DNA of 26,390 nt from Lachnospiraceae bacterium (GTDB lineage: Bacteria; Bacillota_A; Clostridia; Lachnospirales; Lachnospiraceae), in contig VSNT01000041.1 in NCBI GenBank assembly GCA_009774465.1, positions 1 to 26,390 on the forward strand. Direction: 5' to 3'. The number at the start of each line of letters is the position of its first letter. Position 1 is the first letter of the stretch. Below, in pieces: positions 16,599 through 25,600 of the stretch. The notes below the pieces were generated by a model, which searched no databases, was not told the origin of the DNA, and saw only the letters and a program-made list of their open reading frames with translations. A program made the position numbers and the translations under genes.

Positions 16599-17258
16599 AT
16601 GGAATTTGTGGACGAGCGGATTGCAATGCTGGAGAGGGAACACAGAAGACAAAAAAGAGAAGAAGCCAGGGCGGAGGAAAAAAAGCTTTTTGATGCAAAA
16701 GAAGAAAAAGAAAACATCATACCGAAAATGACACTGGAGGAAATGCTGGAAGCTGTACGGGAAGGAAGTGTGACATTTCCAACCGGCCAAACCCATACAT
16801 TTGAGAACAGAATTTATTTTGAAGACAGGATACCAATGGTTCTCATACACAATTTTTATACTGGTGTGAAAGAGGATACAGGAGTTGCCATATTTGTAAA
16901 CCATGACCAGAATGCAAGCCAGGTACTGACTGTGTCGGATAAGAAACTGGAAAACATAAGCATTGGAAAGTGGAAAAAACAGTTGATAAATGGCATGAAA
17001 ATTTCAGGAACCTATGCCCAGGTCATCAAAGAAATTGTTTTAGAGAATCTTGACTATCTGATTTATCGTACACCTACCGGAAAGGGATGGACCTATAACC
17101 TGATCTTCCGTATCCGCTATGGCAGTAACCGGGTGGTAGGAAATTACAACTGTTTTGAAAAAGACAAGGATACCTACGGGTTATTACTGGAAGCACTGGT
17201 GCTCAGGTTAAATGAACTTTTGTCAGAACCTGTAAGGGAAGCTGAGAAAGGAGAGTAG
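16599..17258 (+). CDS. Unrecognised 219-aa protein with charged coiled-coil N-terminus
   Basis: Not recognised. Residues 1-45 are very rich in Glu, Lys and Arg and probably form a helix or coiled coil. A compact alpha/beta region follows (LTVSDKKLENISIGKWKKQL near 107-126, then RTPTGKGWTYNLIFRIRYG near 156-174). ATG 16599 is preferred over ATG 16593, because AGGAGGT (16586-16592) directly abuts the first ATG but is 6 bases from the second. It is 6 bases upstream of the first VgrG-like gene, so it may load, cap or recruit that spike. This is inferred from position only. Confidence 0.6.
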   Translation: MEFVDERIAMLEREHRRQKREEARAEEKKLFDAKEEKENIIPKMTLEEMLEAVREGSVTFPTGQTHTFENRIYFEDRIPMVLIHNFYTGVKEDTGVAIFVNHDQNASQVLTVSDKKLENISIGKWKKQLINGMKISGTYAQVIKEIVLENLDYLIYRTPTGKGWTYNLIFRIRYGSNRVVGNYNCFEKDKDTYGLLLEALVLRLNELLSEPVREAEKGE

Positions 17259-17264
17259 CACAGG

Positions 17265-18911
17265 ATGAAAAATGCAATTACCTATAAAGACATATATCTG
17301 TCTTTGGGAGAAGTGATTTCCATTGATGAGCTGGAAGTTTGTCAAAGCCCCAATCATCATGGAGAACTCCGTCTTTCGGCAGTGCTTGATAATCATCCGG
17401 AAGAGATGGCCTTTTATGAGCTGCCGGAAACAGTGATAGTAAATTATATGGAAGATGGCAGGGAAAAGATTCTTTTTAAGGGAGTAATCGTTGACAGCAG
17501 CATGAAGCGGGTGGGAAATCACAGGAAAGTAAAGCTGAAAGCATATGATGCAACTTATCAGATGGACCTTACGCGCAGAACCAGATCCTTTCAAAATACA
17601 GCAAGAACGAACCATTCTGTCATTTCAGAGATTATGGAGAGCTATCCGGGATGTATCTGTACAAAAAATATTCCAGAGGAGCCGATTGGACAAATCTGGT
17701 ATCAATATGAGGAAACAGACTGGGAATTTCTATGTCGTTTTGTCAGCAGGTATTCTGACAGCCTGTATGCAGATGCAACCTATGAAAGCGCACGTTTTCA
17801 GGCAGGACTGTCCTCCCAAAATGTTGATACTGACTGGGAAAAGAGTCCCTATCGGATGGGAAAAGATTTAGAGCGTTATGATGCCCTGTCCCAGAACGGA
17901 TTTTCAGATTTGGAACCGGCAGAGTTTGTGGAATACTTTATTGACAGCTATGAGATGCACACGTTGGGAAGCCGGGTTTCCTTTAAGGGAAAACAGTGGT
18001 ATATCAGCAGTTTGAAAAGGAAATTAGTGGAAGGACTTCTGGTGTGCACCTATGAACTCAGACTTAAGGGAGCAATGCTTACCACACGAAAATACAACGA
18101 ACGCATTACCGGAATATCGGTAGATGGGAAAATTGCAGCAGTAAACAGGGATAAGGTGCAGGTCACTTTGAATAAAGATACTACCCGCGAGCAGGGAACT
18201 TACTGGTTTCCCTTTTCTACAGTGGCGGCGTCCTCTGATGGAAGCGGATGGTACAGTATGCCTGAAAAGGGGGACAGCATCCGCGTATATTTTCCTACCA
18301 GGGATGAAAAGGAAGCCTATGTAATTACCAAGCATGACAGCCACATGCCGGCATCACCACCTTCCGGCAGCAGTGCCTTAGGAGGCGGCGGAAGTACATC
18401 TGGCAGCAGTGGCAGTTCCTCGGGAGGCGGTGGAAGTTCATCCGGCGGTGGAGGAGGAAGCTCGTCTGGAGGAGGTTACTCAGGCGGCGGAGGCAGCTCG
18501 TCCGGTGGCAGTGGGGGATACGCAGGCGGTGCCGGAAGTATCGGAGCAGGAGCCGGAGGCGCCGCTGCAATGGCGGCAGCAGATGGGGCAGCCGAAAAGA
18601 AGGAAGATCCTATGGATGATCCCTCCAAAAGAAATATCTTTACCAAGGATGGAAATATACTTCAAATGGTGCCCGACGGAGTCTTAATGACAGCAGGGAA
18701 ATCCAGTATTGCCATGTTTAAAACCGGAAATATCAACTTCATAGCACCGGCAGGCATCACAATCAGCGCCGGAAAGCAGATCAGCGTCAGCGGCAAAAAT
18801 GTCACCCTTGAGGCGGGAACCATGATAATGCTGAAAGATGATGCAGGTGCATCGGTAGGAGTATATAAAAAGGCAATCAATTTAAAGGCAAAAGAAATTT
18901 ATGAAAACTAA
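17265..18911 (+). CDS. vgrG: VgrG-like spike protein 1 with Gly/Ser linker
   Basis: A 548-residue protein. The N-terminal gp27-like part (1-275) contains the VgrG signature QYEETDWEFLCRF (about 146-158). A gp5-type OB-fold follows at about 282-358 (GKIAAVNRDKVQVTL, YWFPFSTVAASSDGSGWYSMPEKGD, RVYFPT). Then comes an unusual Gly/Ser-rich linker (about 365-442) and a C-terminal beta-helix-like spike (about 458-545) of short alternating strands. VgrG trimers form the tip that is pushed out with the tube. There is no extra effector domain at the C-terminus. It is one of three VgrG-like genes here. The start is ATG 17265, with AAGGAG about 12 bases upstream. Confidence 0.85.
   Translation: MKNAITYKDIYLSLGEVISIDELEVCQSPNHHGELRLSAVLDNHPEEMAFYELPETVIVNYMEDGREKILFKGVIVDSSMKRVGNHRKVKLKAYDATYQMDLTRRTRSFQNTARTNHSVISEIMESYPGCICTKNIPEEPIGQIWYQYEETDWEFLCRFVSRYSDSLYADATYESARFQAGLSSQNVDTDWEKSPYRMGKDLERYDALSQNGFSDLEPAEFVEYFIDSYEMHTLGSRVSFKGKQWYISSLKRKLVEGLLVCTYELRLKGAMLTTRKYNERITGISVDGKIAAVNRDKVQVTLNKDTTREQGTYWFPFSTVAASSDGSGWYSMPEKGDSIRVYFPTRDEKEAYVITKHDSHMPASPPSGSSALGGGGSTSGSSGSSSGGGGSSSGGGGGSSSGGGYSGGGGSSSGGSGGYAGGAGSIGAGAGGAAAMAAADGAAEKKEDPMDDPSKRNIFTKDGNILQMVPDGVLMTAGKSSIAMFKTGNINFIAPAGITISAGKQISVSGKNVTLEAGTMIMLKDDAGASVGVYKKAINLKAKEIYEN
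18361..18590 (+). repeat. Gly/Ser-coding low-complexity repeat in VgrG-like 1
   Basis: Degenerate GGC/GGA/AGC/TCC-type codons repeat for about 77 codons and encode a flexible Gly/Ser, then Gly/Ala linker. Comparable tracts occur at 20041-20290 and 23755-23970 at the same place in the other spike genes. Such tracts can vary in length by slippage or recombination. Confidence 0.8.
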
Positions 18912-18946
18912 TTGGGAGTTGTAGCGCACGAGGAGGAACAAAAAGT

Positions 18947-20611
18947 ATGGCATATGGTCTTCATGATTTGGAGCTTACAGGTTTACAGATCAAAACAATT
19001 CTTTCAGTGCACATTCTGCATAAACCGGGGGAGCATGGGGTGATGGAGCTTACCGCTGACCTTGGAGAGGAAAACGGAGATTTCCCCATTCATGAAACGG
19101 GAAGCGGTCAGAAAATTACTCTTTTTGAAAAACGGGATGGAAAGAGAAATCCGCTGTTTTGTGGCGTGATTGCCGGGCTTGAGGTTCAAAGCGTTGGAAA
19201 GAGCTATCATGTAAATGTGAAAGCATATACCTACAGCTATCTGCTGGATATTAAGAGAAAGTCCCGTTCTTTTCAGGATACATCCATGACTATGGGAGCA
19301 CTGATAAGCGGAATCACAGGAGAATATGGCGGGGAAGCCCAAATACTGTTTCCTGACCGGGCGATTGGAGAAATTGCAGTGCAGTATGACGAAACTGACT
19401 GGCAGTTTTTGAAAAGAATGCTGTCTGCATGGCATATACCCGTAGTGTGCAGCGAGGTAAGAGAGGGGATATGTCTCTATCTGGGAGTGGCACAGATACC
19501 GGCAAGGCAGGACATATCTTCTGTGGAAAAGATCTGGAAAGACATGGATGAACTTTCCTACTGGCAGGAAGCAGGAGAAGGAGCGGCGGACGAGGCATTT
19601 ATTGCCTACAACATAAAGCTGGATAACCATATTCCACTTTATGCATCTGTTGATTACAGAGGAAGAAGCCTGACGCTGGCAGAGCTTGCATATCAGACCA
19701 TAGGAAGCACTGTATATGAGTTTGTCACATTAAAGAAAAAAGAAGGAATTCTGCAAAAGACAATTTATCCCATGAAGCTGGTAGGCAGCGCCTTAGAGGG
19801 AACAATCCTTAATATTAAAGGGGAAAAAGTGCAGATTCATTTAAAAATAGATGATGCTTATCCGGGAAATGACTGTTACTGGTTTCCTTTTTCAACGCCT
19901 TCTGCATCCTCTGATGGGAGCGGCTGGTACTGTATGCCTGAAAAGGGAGATCAGGTAAGAATCTATTTCCCTTCCAAAAAGACGGGAGAAGTCATTGCCA
20001 TCAGTGCAGTCAGTACCTATGAGTCTCCCACAAAAGCAGCAGGAGGAAGTCAGGGAAATGTTAAAGCTCCAGGCGGTGGAGATGGCGGCGGGAATTCCTC
20101 CGGCAGAAGCGGAGGTTCAGGCGGCAGTTCCGGCAGCAGTGGAGGCTCAGGTGGCGGCAGTTCCGGCGGCGGAGGAGGTTCTGGTGCAGGCAGCTTTGGC
20201 GGCGGAGCGGGTGCAGGAGTTCCTGCAGGCGCTGCGGCAGGTGCAGCGGCCCCTTCAGCGGCAGGAGCAGATGCGGCGGAGGATGCAGGAAAGGACAAGA
20301 TGGGCGATCCGGCCACGAAATATCTGCGGGTGCCAAGCGGGCAGCAGATTAAGCTTGCGCCGGATGGAATTAAAATATTATGCAGCGGTGGAAGCGTGAA
20401 GATAGAAGTCTTAAAAAGCGGAAGAATCAACATATCGGCTAATGAAAATATTCAAATCTCCGCCCAGAGTGATATTACCTTAAGAGCCAAATATTCCATG
20501 AAGGTACAGTGTAAGGAAACAGCATATCTGGCATCCCAAATGGGGGGAAGCATTTATATGAACGACGAAGGGAAGCTGATTATTCAGGGGACGGAGGTTC
20601 ACGTAAATTAG
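18947..20611 (+). CDS. vgrG: VgrG-like spike protein 2 with Gly/Ser linker
   Basis: A 554-residue protein with the same layout as the preceding spike. It has a gp27-like region with QYDETDWQFLKRM (about 146-158), an OB-fold at about 283-358 (YWFPFSTPSASSDGSGWYCMPEKGDQVRIYFP in outline) and a Gly/Ser then Gly/Ala linker (about 365-448). A beta-helix spike follows (about 455-554) with repeats such as SANENIQISAQSDITLRAK. The ribosome binding site GAGGAGGAA precedes ATG 18947. The two spikes share the OB-fold closely but differ in the first third and in the tip. They may form alternative or mixed spikes, or carry different cargo. Confidence 0.85.
   Translation: MAYGLHDLELTGLQIKTILSVHILHKPGEHGVMELTADLGEENGDFPIHETGSGQKITLFEKRDGKRNPLFCGVIAGLEVQSVGKSYHVNVKAYTYSYLLDIKRKSRSFQDTSMTMGALISGITGEYGGEAQILFPDRAIGEIAVQYDETDWQFLKRMLSAWHIPVVCSEVREGICLYLGVAQIPARQDISSVEKIWKDMDELSYWQEAGEGAADEAFIAYNIKLDNHIPLYASVDYRGRSLTLAELAYQTIGSTVYEFVTLKKKEGILQKTIYPMKLVGSALEGTILNIKGEKVQIHLKIDDAYPGNDCYWFPFSTPSASSDGSGWYCMPEKGDQVRIYFPSKKTGEVIAISAVSTYESPTKAAGGSQGNVKAPGGGDGGGNSSGRSGGSGGSSGSSGGSGGGSSGGGGGSGAGSFGGGAGAGVPAGAAAGAAAPSAAGADAAEDAGKDKMGDPATKYLRVPSGQQIKLAPDGIKILCSGGSVKIEVLKSGRINISANENIQISAQSDITLRAKYSMKVQCKETAYLASQMGGSIYMNDEGKLIIQGTEVHVN
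20041..20290 (+). repeat. Gly/Ser-coding low-complexity repeat in VgrG-like 2
   Basis: About 83 codons rich in Gly, Ser, then Ala and Pro, located between the OB-fold and beta-helix of this spike. It contains tandem GGAGGCTCAGGCGGCAG-like units. The long reverse-strand reading frames here are only mirrors of the repeat. Confidence 0.8.
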
Positions 20612-20654
20612 AAATAAACATGCCGGAAAAACAGCATGGAGGAAAGGATTAAAG

Positions 20655-21644
20655 ATGACAAGAGCGGAAGCGTGGGAAAAATTTCAGGCGGATCATCAAA
20701 AGAAGCGGGAAGAGATGCGGCAGATTTTCTGGGACAACCTGCAGGAAAGACTTGGTGAGCTTATGGGGTGTATTTATGCAGCCTTTGAGGAAATCGGAAA
20801 GCAGGCAAAGGAGCAGAAGAAAGAAGACTGCATGTATTTCCTTTATTCCCTGCAAAGATGCGACCTTTTAAGGAAAAAAGCAGTTGTCAGGCTGGACGTT
20901 TCAAACATGGAATGGTATCTGGATGAGGCGCCGGTGTCTGCTTCCTTTGACATCACCTTTCTTTTTAAAGAGTACTTTGAATGGCAGGAAGCGCTTCTTT
21001 TAGATATGCGAGAGTACATGGGAAAGGTAAATAAATATGATATTGATGCGCTGATGCAGGATGAGATCATGCTGTGCAGCCAGCTGATTACCCATGTTCT
21101 TCGTTTTGCCTTTCGAAATCTGGAGCAGCAGGAGGTTTTTGCCAGCATTAAAAAGCTCCCCTTCTGGATCATCCGCTGGGGGGAATACAAGGATTACAGC
21201 GAGATCGTCATGCAGGTAAAAAGAGACACAAGAGGGCAGGAGGTATGGGAGGACAGGCTGAAGCAGTATGAAGAAAGCCCCGAGATACTCACCTCAGATT
21301 ACTGGTACAGGGAAAATCTGACCAGAGGGGACTGTCAGGGGAAAAACATGTTCTTCATTGTCTTTGAAGAGTGCACATTAAAAGAAATTGATTTTCAGAA
21401 GGCGGACCTTTCCGGAGCCAGATTTATCAGGTGCCGGCTGGAGGACTGTAACTTTGCGCAGGCGGACCTTCATCAGGCGGATTTTGAGGATTGTATATTT
21501 GGAAAAAATGATTTCAGCGGTGCGAACCTGAATCAGGCCACCTTTTCTCTGGAAGGATTTCAGCCGGAGCTGTTTGATGAAAGGCAGCATAATGAACTGC
21601 TGCTTGTGGAAAATCTGGAAAAGGAGGAGGAAAAAACACAATGA
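20655..21644 (+). CDS. Pentapeptide-repeat protein of the spike cluster
   Basis: A 329-residue protein. The N-terminal ~220 residues are charged and helical with no motif I recognise. Residues about 235-300 contain pentapeptide repeats (A/F-D/N-L-x-x pattern: IDFQKADLSGARFIRCRLEDCNF in two overlapping runs, then ADLHQADFEDCIF and DFSGANLNQATF), which form a right-handed beta-helix. The ribosome binding site GGAGGAAAGG precedes ATG 20655. It lies after two VgrG-like genes and overlaps the next gene by 4 bases (ATGA). A role as spike adaptor or effector chaperone is plausible by position; an effector role is an alternative. Confidence 0.75.
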   Translation: MTRAEAWEKFQADHQKKREEMRQIFWDNLQERLGELMGCIYAAFEEIGKQAKEQKKEDCMYFLYSLQRCDLLRKKAVVRLDVSNMEWYLDEAPVSASFDITFLFKEYFEWQEALLLDMREYMGKVNKYDIDALMQDEIMLCSQLITHVLRFAFRNLEQQEVFASIKKLPFWIIRWGEYKDYSEIVMQVKRDTRGQEVWEDRLKQYEESPEILTSDYWYRENLTRGDCQGKNMFFIVFEECTLKEIDFQKADLSGARFIRCRLEDCNFAQADLHQADFEDCIFGKNDFSGANLNQATFSLEGFQPELFDERQHNELLLVENLEKEEEKTQ

Positions 21645-22165
21645 GCAGGTATTTTTTCATGGAACAGGATAACACCCTGATGGATGTAATCGGCCTTCGG
21701 GATTTTGATATCTATGGAAGCCGCCATATCTTTACCTGGGAAGACGCGGAAAAGATGAATGACATCACTCCTCTTTATCTGGATGAGACCAAAGGTGAGT
21801 GTGCCCCTGACTTTATCAAAAGTCCGGTGTATATGGTGTCGGAAATGGCAAAAAAAGTGATTGATATGTATGAGGATGATCTGATATTTAAAAAGATTGT
21901 GCTGATTCATAAGGAGGAATCAAAACAGCTTGTCTATTTCCATCTGCTGTTAAAGGAAGTTGAGGCAGTGGATAAGGACACGGAATATTACCCCAACGGA
22001 ATGGAAAAGCGGCTGATCTTAAGCAGGGAAAAGATTGGCGACCACAGGGCTTTCCTGCTTGCAGACAGCAGGGTAAAGCTTCCGGTAATCAGCCTTGAAG
22101 TGGTGGAAAGCCTGTTAAGGCGCCATGTGATGGGAGTTACGTTTAAGGAAATCGAGGTGAGATAA
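21641..22165 (+). CDS. Imm11/DUF1629-like protein
   Basis: A 174-residue soluble protein. Two segments fit the DUF1629/Imm11 pattern, a hydrophobic strand followed by a serine-led helix and a strand: VYMVSEMAKKVIDMYEDDLIFKKI (in outline, about 68-90) and VISLEVVESLLRRHVMGVTFKEI (about 149-171). Members are often immunity proteins beside Rhs or other polymorphic toxins, or are encoded near spike genes. The match is by eye. It overlaps the pentapeptide gene by 4 bases, and its stop abuts the ATG of the PAAR-like gene. That favours a structural or loading partner over an immunity protein, which would normally follow the toxin. Confidence 0.5.
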   Translation: MSRYFFMEQDNTLMDVIGLRDFDIYGSRHIFTWEDAEKMNDITPLYLDETKGECAPDFIKSPVYMVSEMAKKVIDMYEDDLIFKKIVLIHKEESKQLVYFHLLLKEVEAVDKDTEYYPNGMEKRLILSREKIGDHRAFLLADSRVKLPVISLEVVESLLRRHVMGVTFKEIEVR

Positions 22166-22648
22166 ATGGCAGGAATTGATGATACCTATATTGTCCATTG
22201 CGCACAGACTGCCTGTGACTTTGGAATGCGTGCAAGTATGCTGGTTTTGGAGGAAAGCCACGGAGTATTTTTGAAAAATCGTGCACAGATAACAATCAAA
22301 GACTGTAAAGCGGAAAATGTAATCTGCTTTGGAGGATGTATGAGTCCGGAGAATCCCAGCACAATAGAGGCGGCAAAAGAAATTGCAAGGGATGTGGCAG
22401 AGCAGACGCAGATGGATTTTGAAGATCAGGTTTCGGATATTTTCACTCAGGAATCAGAAGATGGCAAAAAGTTTATGGCCTGCTACGGGGAATGTGAGCC
22501 TGAGATTGTATCTGTAGAATGGGATAAGGAGAAGGAAGATGTCTATGTGGAGCCGGGAAAAAAGGCGCTGATCGGGTAGGCAACCCTGACCTGCAAATAT
22601 GGCGGGATCATCAAGATTATCTCTACAGGACAGCCGGAGGAAGGATAA
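22166..22648 (+). pseudogene. DUF4280/PAAR-like spike-tip gene interrupted by TAG
   Basis: ATG 22166 directly abuts the upstream stop. The first 137 codons read as a DUF4280-type tip protein with ordered Cys residues (C11, C16, C46, C53, C57), ending KKALIG. An in-frame TAG at 22577-22579 then stops translation. The same frame continues for 22 more codons with ATLTCKYGGIIKIISTGQ, the typical C-terminal end of the DUF4280 family (LTC.yGG.I.i..sGQ), and ends at TAA 22646-22648. The gene is therefore a full-length 160-codon frame split by one nonsense codon. The lost tail includes a conserved Cys and Gly pair, so the product is probably not functional unless the TAG is read through. Confidence 0.85.
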
Positions 22649-22686
22649 CTTTCATATAAAGGAAACGAAGGAGGAGGCGTCAGATC

Positions 22687-25600
22687 ATGATGTTAACATA
22701 CCATAACCTGAATATCGAAATACAGATGGAAGGAATCATCAGCATTGCTTCCCTTCATATCATGCAGAGGCTGAATGAGCATGGAAAGGCCATGATCAGG
22801 GCGCTTGTAGAGGAAGAGAAGGCACCGGAAATGGTGGAGCAGGCTGCAGGCAGCCTGTCCGTGCGCATCAGCCGCAGGGATGAAAAAAAGCAGACTGTTT
22901 TCTGTGGAAAGATCGAGGAGATCCGGACAGAAAAGGAAAACGGGCTGTTCTATCTGTATATGGATTTCAGCGGATATACCAGGGAATGGGATCTGACGGA
23001 TAAGAGCCAGAGCTACTGCAAGGGAAACGACACCTATGAGCAGGTTTTAAATAAGGCCCTGTCAGAGTATGGAAAGGCACAAATCAGGGATGAAGCTACA
23101 GGCGGAGCCAGGATTCCGGGCATCCTGATGCAGTACGAGGAAACAGACTGGACGTTTTTAAAAAGGCTTGCCAGCCATTTTTCTACCTTTGTGCTTGCAG
23201 ACAATACAGCGGAATACGGAAAGGCTTATTTCGGAATTCCCCATATGGATCATGGCACGGTGCTTGAGGAGGAAGAGTACACCCTGCTTAAGGGGAAAGA
23301 GCGGTATGAAAAGCTGGAGGATGCCGGTGACCTTATGCCTCAGGAGATGATGAGCTGGCGGCTTAGAAGTCTTAAGCATATGCAGTTTGGCGAGCAGGTT
23401 ATGCTGGGGCATATAGAGACAGTGGTGACAGCAGTGGATATCAGGACCAGGCAGGAAGACCTTGTCTATGAATATGAGCTGTCAAGAAGAAAGGGAATCC
23501 TTACCTCCAGAAAGACCAATCCCAGAATTTACGGTATGAGCATACCGGCTACCGTTAAGGAAAGGAAGGGAAATCAGGTCAGGGTACATCTGGATATTGA
23601 TCCCTCCTATGAGCCTTCCGGCGACCTTAAGTGGTTTACCTATGCCATAGAAACCAGCAACTTTTACTGTATGCCGGAGGAAGGGAGCAGGGTGCATATC
23701 TACTTTCCCAGCCATGAGGAGCAGAGTGCTATGGCAGTCCATGCGCTGAGAATGGGCGGCAGCTCCGGTTCCGGTGCAGGGGCAGGTAGTGGAGGCGCCT
23801 CCGGTGGCAGCCATGTCCCATCCGGCAGCAGCCAGTCAGGGGGCGGAGGAAGTTCCTACAGCGGTTCAGGAAGTACGGGAAGCAGCGGTTCATCAGGAGG
23901 CGGTGCAGGCAGCGGCACAAGTGCGCCCACAGGAGGCGGTACGGGCGGAGGAAGTATGCCCGCAGGCGGCGCAGCAATGGCGGCTGCTGCGGCGGAAAAG
24001 GAAGAACAGCAGGAAGAGGAAAAAGATCCTGATTACAAAGTATTTTCCGATCCCAGCGGCTCCTATCTGGAACTGGCTCCCTATGGAATCACTTTTTCAC
24101 CGGGAAACGGTTCCACAGCCATGATGCTGCAGAAGACAGGCTCATTATCCCTGTCAGGCCTTTTTATCAACTTTTTCAGTGACAAGGGCAACATCCTTGT
24201 GGGAACAGGAAAAAAGGGAAATGTAGAGACGGTTTATGTGGAAGCGGAAGAGAGCATCCAGATGTCCTTAAAGGGCGGCGACAGTCAGATCACCATGAAT
24301 GAGGAGACCAACATAATCGCCACCTTTGTGCGGAAAGATGCGGAATTAAAGAATCCGGCACAGCCTCTTGCAAGTGAGGTGAGAAGCAGCCTGACTGCGA
24401 CAGATGCCCAGGACCGTGCAGATGCCAACGCCAAGTCGAAAGAAGGGCTGATGGAACAGGCTGAAAAAATGAAGGAGGAACTTCTTGCAGAGAAGGAGAA
24501 AGAGGCCCAGTCCAAGATACGCAGCGGCATTTTAAGTATACTTACGGTGGTTGCTACTGTAGCAGTAGTTGTGGCAACCGGAGGAGCCGCCCTGCCCCTT
24601 GCCGTTGCAATAGGTGCGACAGCTACGTTCAAGACGGCTTCGGCAGTGGCAGATATTGCAGAGGGCGTCAGTGACCTGAATAAAGTTAAAAATGGAGATA
24701 TCTCCCAGTCCTACAACTTTATGAGGGACGGACTTTTTGGAGGAAATGAATCGCTGTATGAAGGAGCCAAGGCAATTAATGACATGGTCTTCGGATTCGT
24801 CACAGGAAAGGCCATAGCGGGAAATCTGGCGCAGATTGAAAACGCCAATAAGGTAGTCAAAACAGTAAATGCTGCAAATAAGTTTTTGGAAAATAATAAA
24901 GGATATAAGTATGCCCTGAATATCGGACAGGATGTAATATCAAGCTGTATCAATGATTATGTGCAGACCGGCACCATTAATCCCTTAAATGTGGCAACAA
25001 GTGTGGTAAGTGGAACGCTTAAGGGCTTTGGCATGAGTAATCTCAGGTTTAACTGCGGAAATGAGCTGTTTAACAATAACTTTGTTAGAAAAACAGTCAA
25101 TGTTGCAATGCAGACAACCTTTGCTACAGGAATAGACTATGCGGGAAGCCTGATAACAGGAGAGCCTTTTGACCTGTCGGCAAGCGTGACACAAAATATG
25201 TTTGTATCCGCCCTTGGGGAAGTATTTGCGGAGCCGGTGGACGCAGCAACAGGCGCATTTTTAATGACCAAAACAGATATGCTTCTGCCGGATGTGGCAG
25301 ACTCCATCCGGTTAGAGCGCAGCTACCGTTCCACGGGACAGAGAAACGGATGGCTTGGAAGAGGCTGGCGGTTTTCTTATGAGAGCAGGATATACCGGGA
25401 TAAGGACATCTTCCACGTGCAGCTGCCTATGGGATATGTGGCGGCTTTCACACAAAGCGGCGGGGAATTCATTGACACGATAGGCAGTGGAAGGTTTACC
25501 CTCAGAGTGGATACTATGGCAGGCAGATGGCATGTCACAGACCGGCACCAGCATAAGAATTACTGTTACAATGAAAAAGGCCTTTTAGAATCGGTTTCAG

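Noticed and set aside
18361..18590. Gly/Ser repeat tract as a CRISPR array
   Set aside because: The repeats are short, irregular and in frame with the spike protein, with no unique spacers.
20050..20433. Pro/Leu-rich reverse-strand frames over the spike linker
   Set aside because: They are the complement of Gly/Ser/Ala codon repeats, which stay open in several frames by composition.
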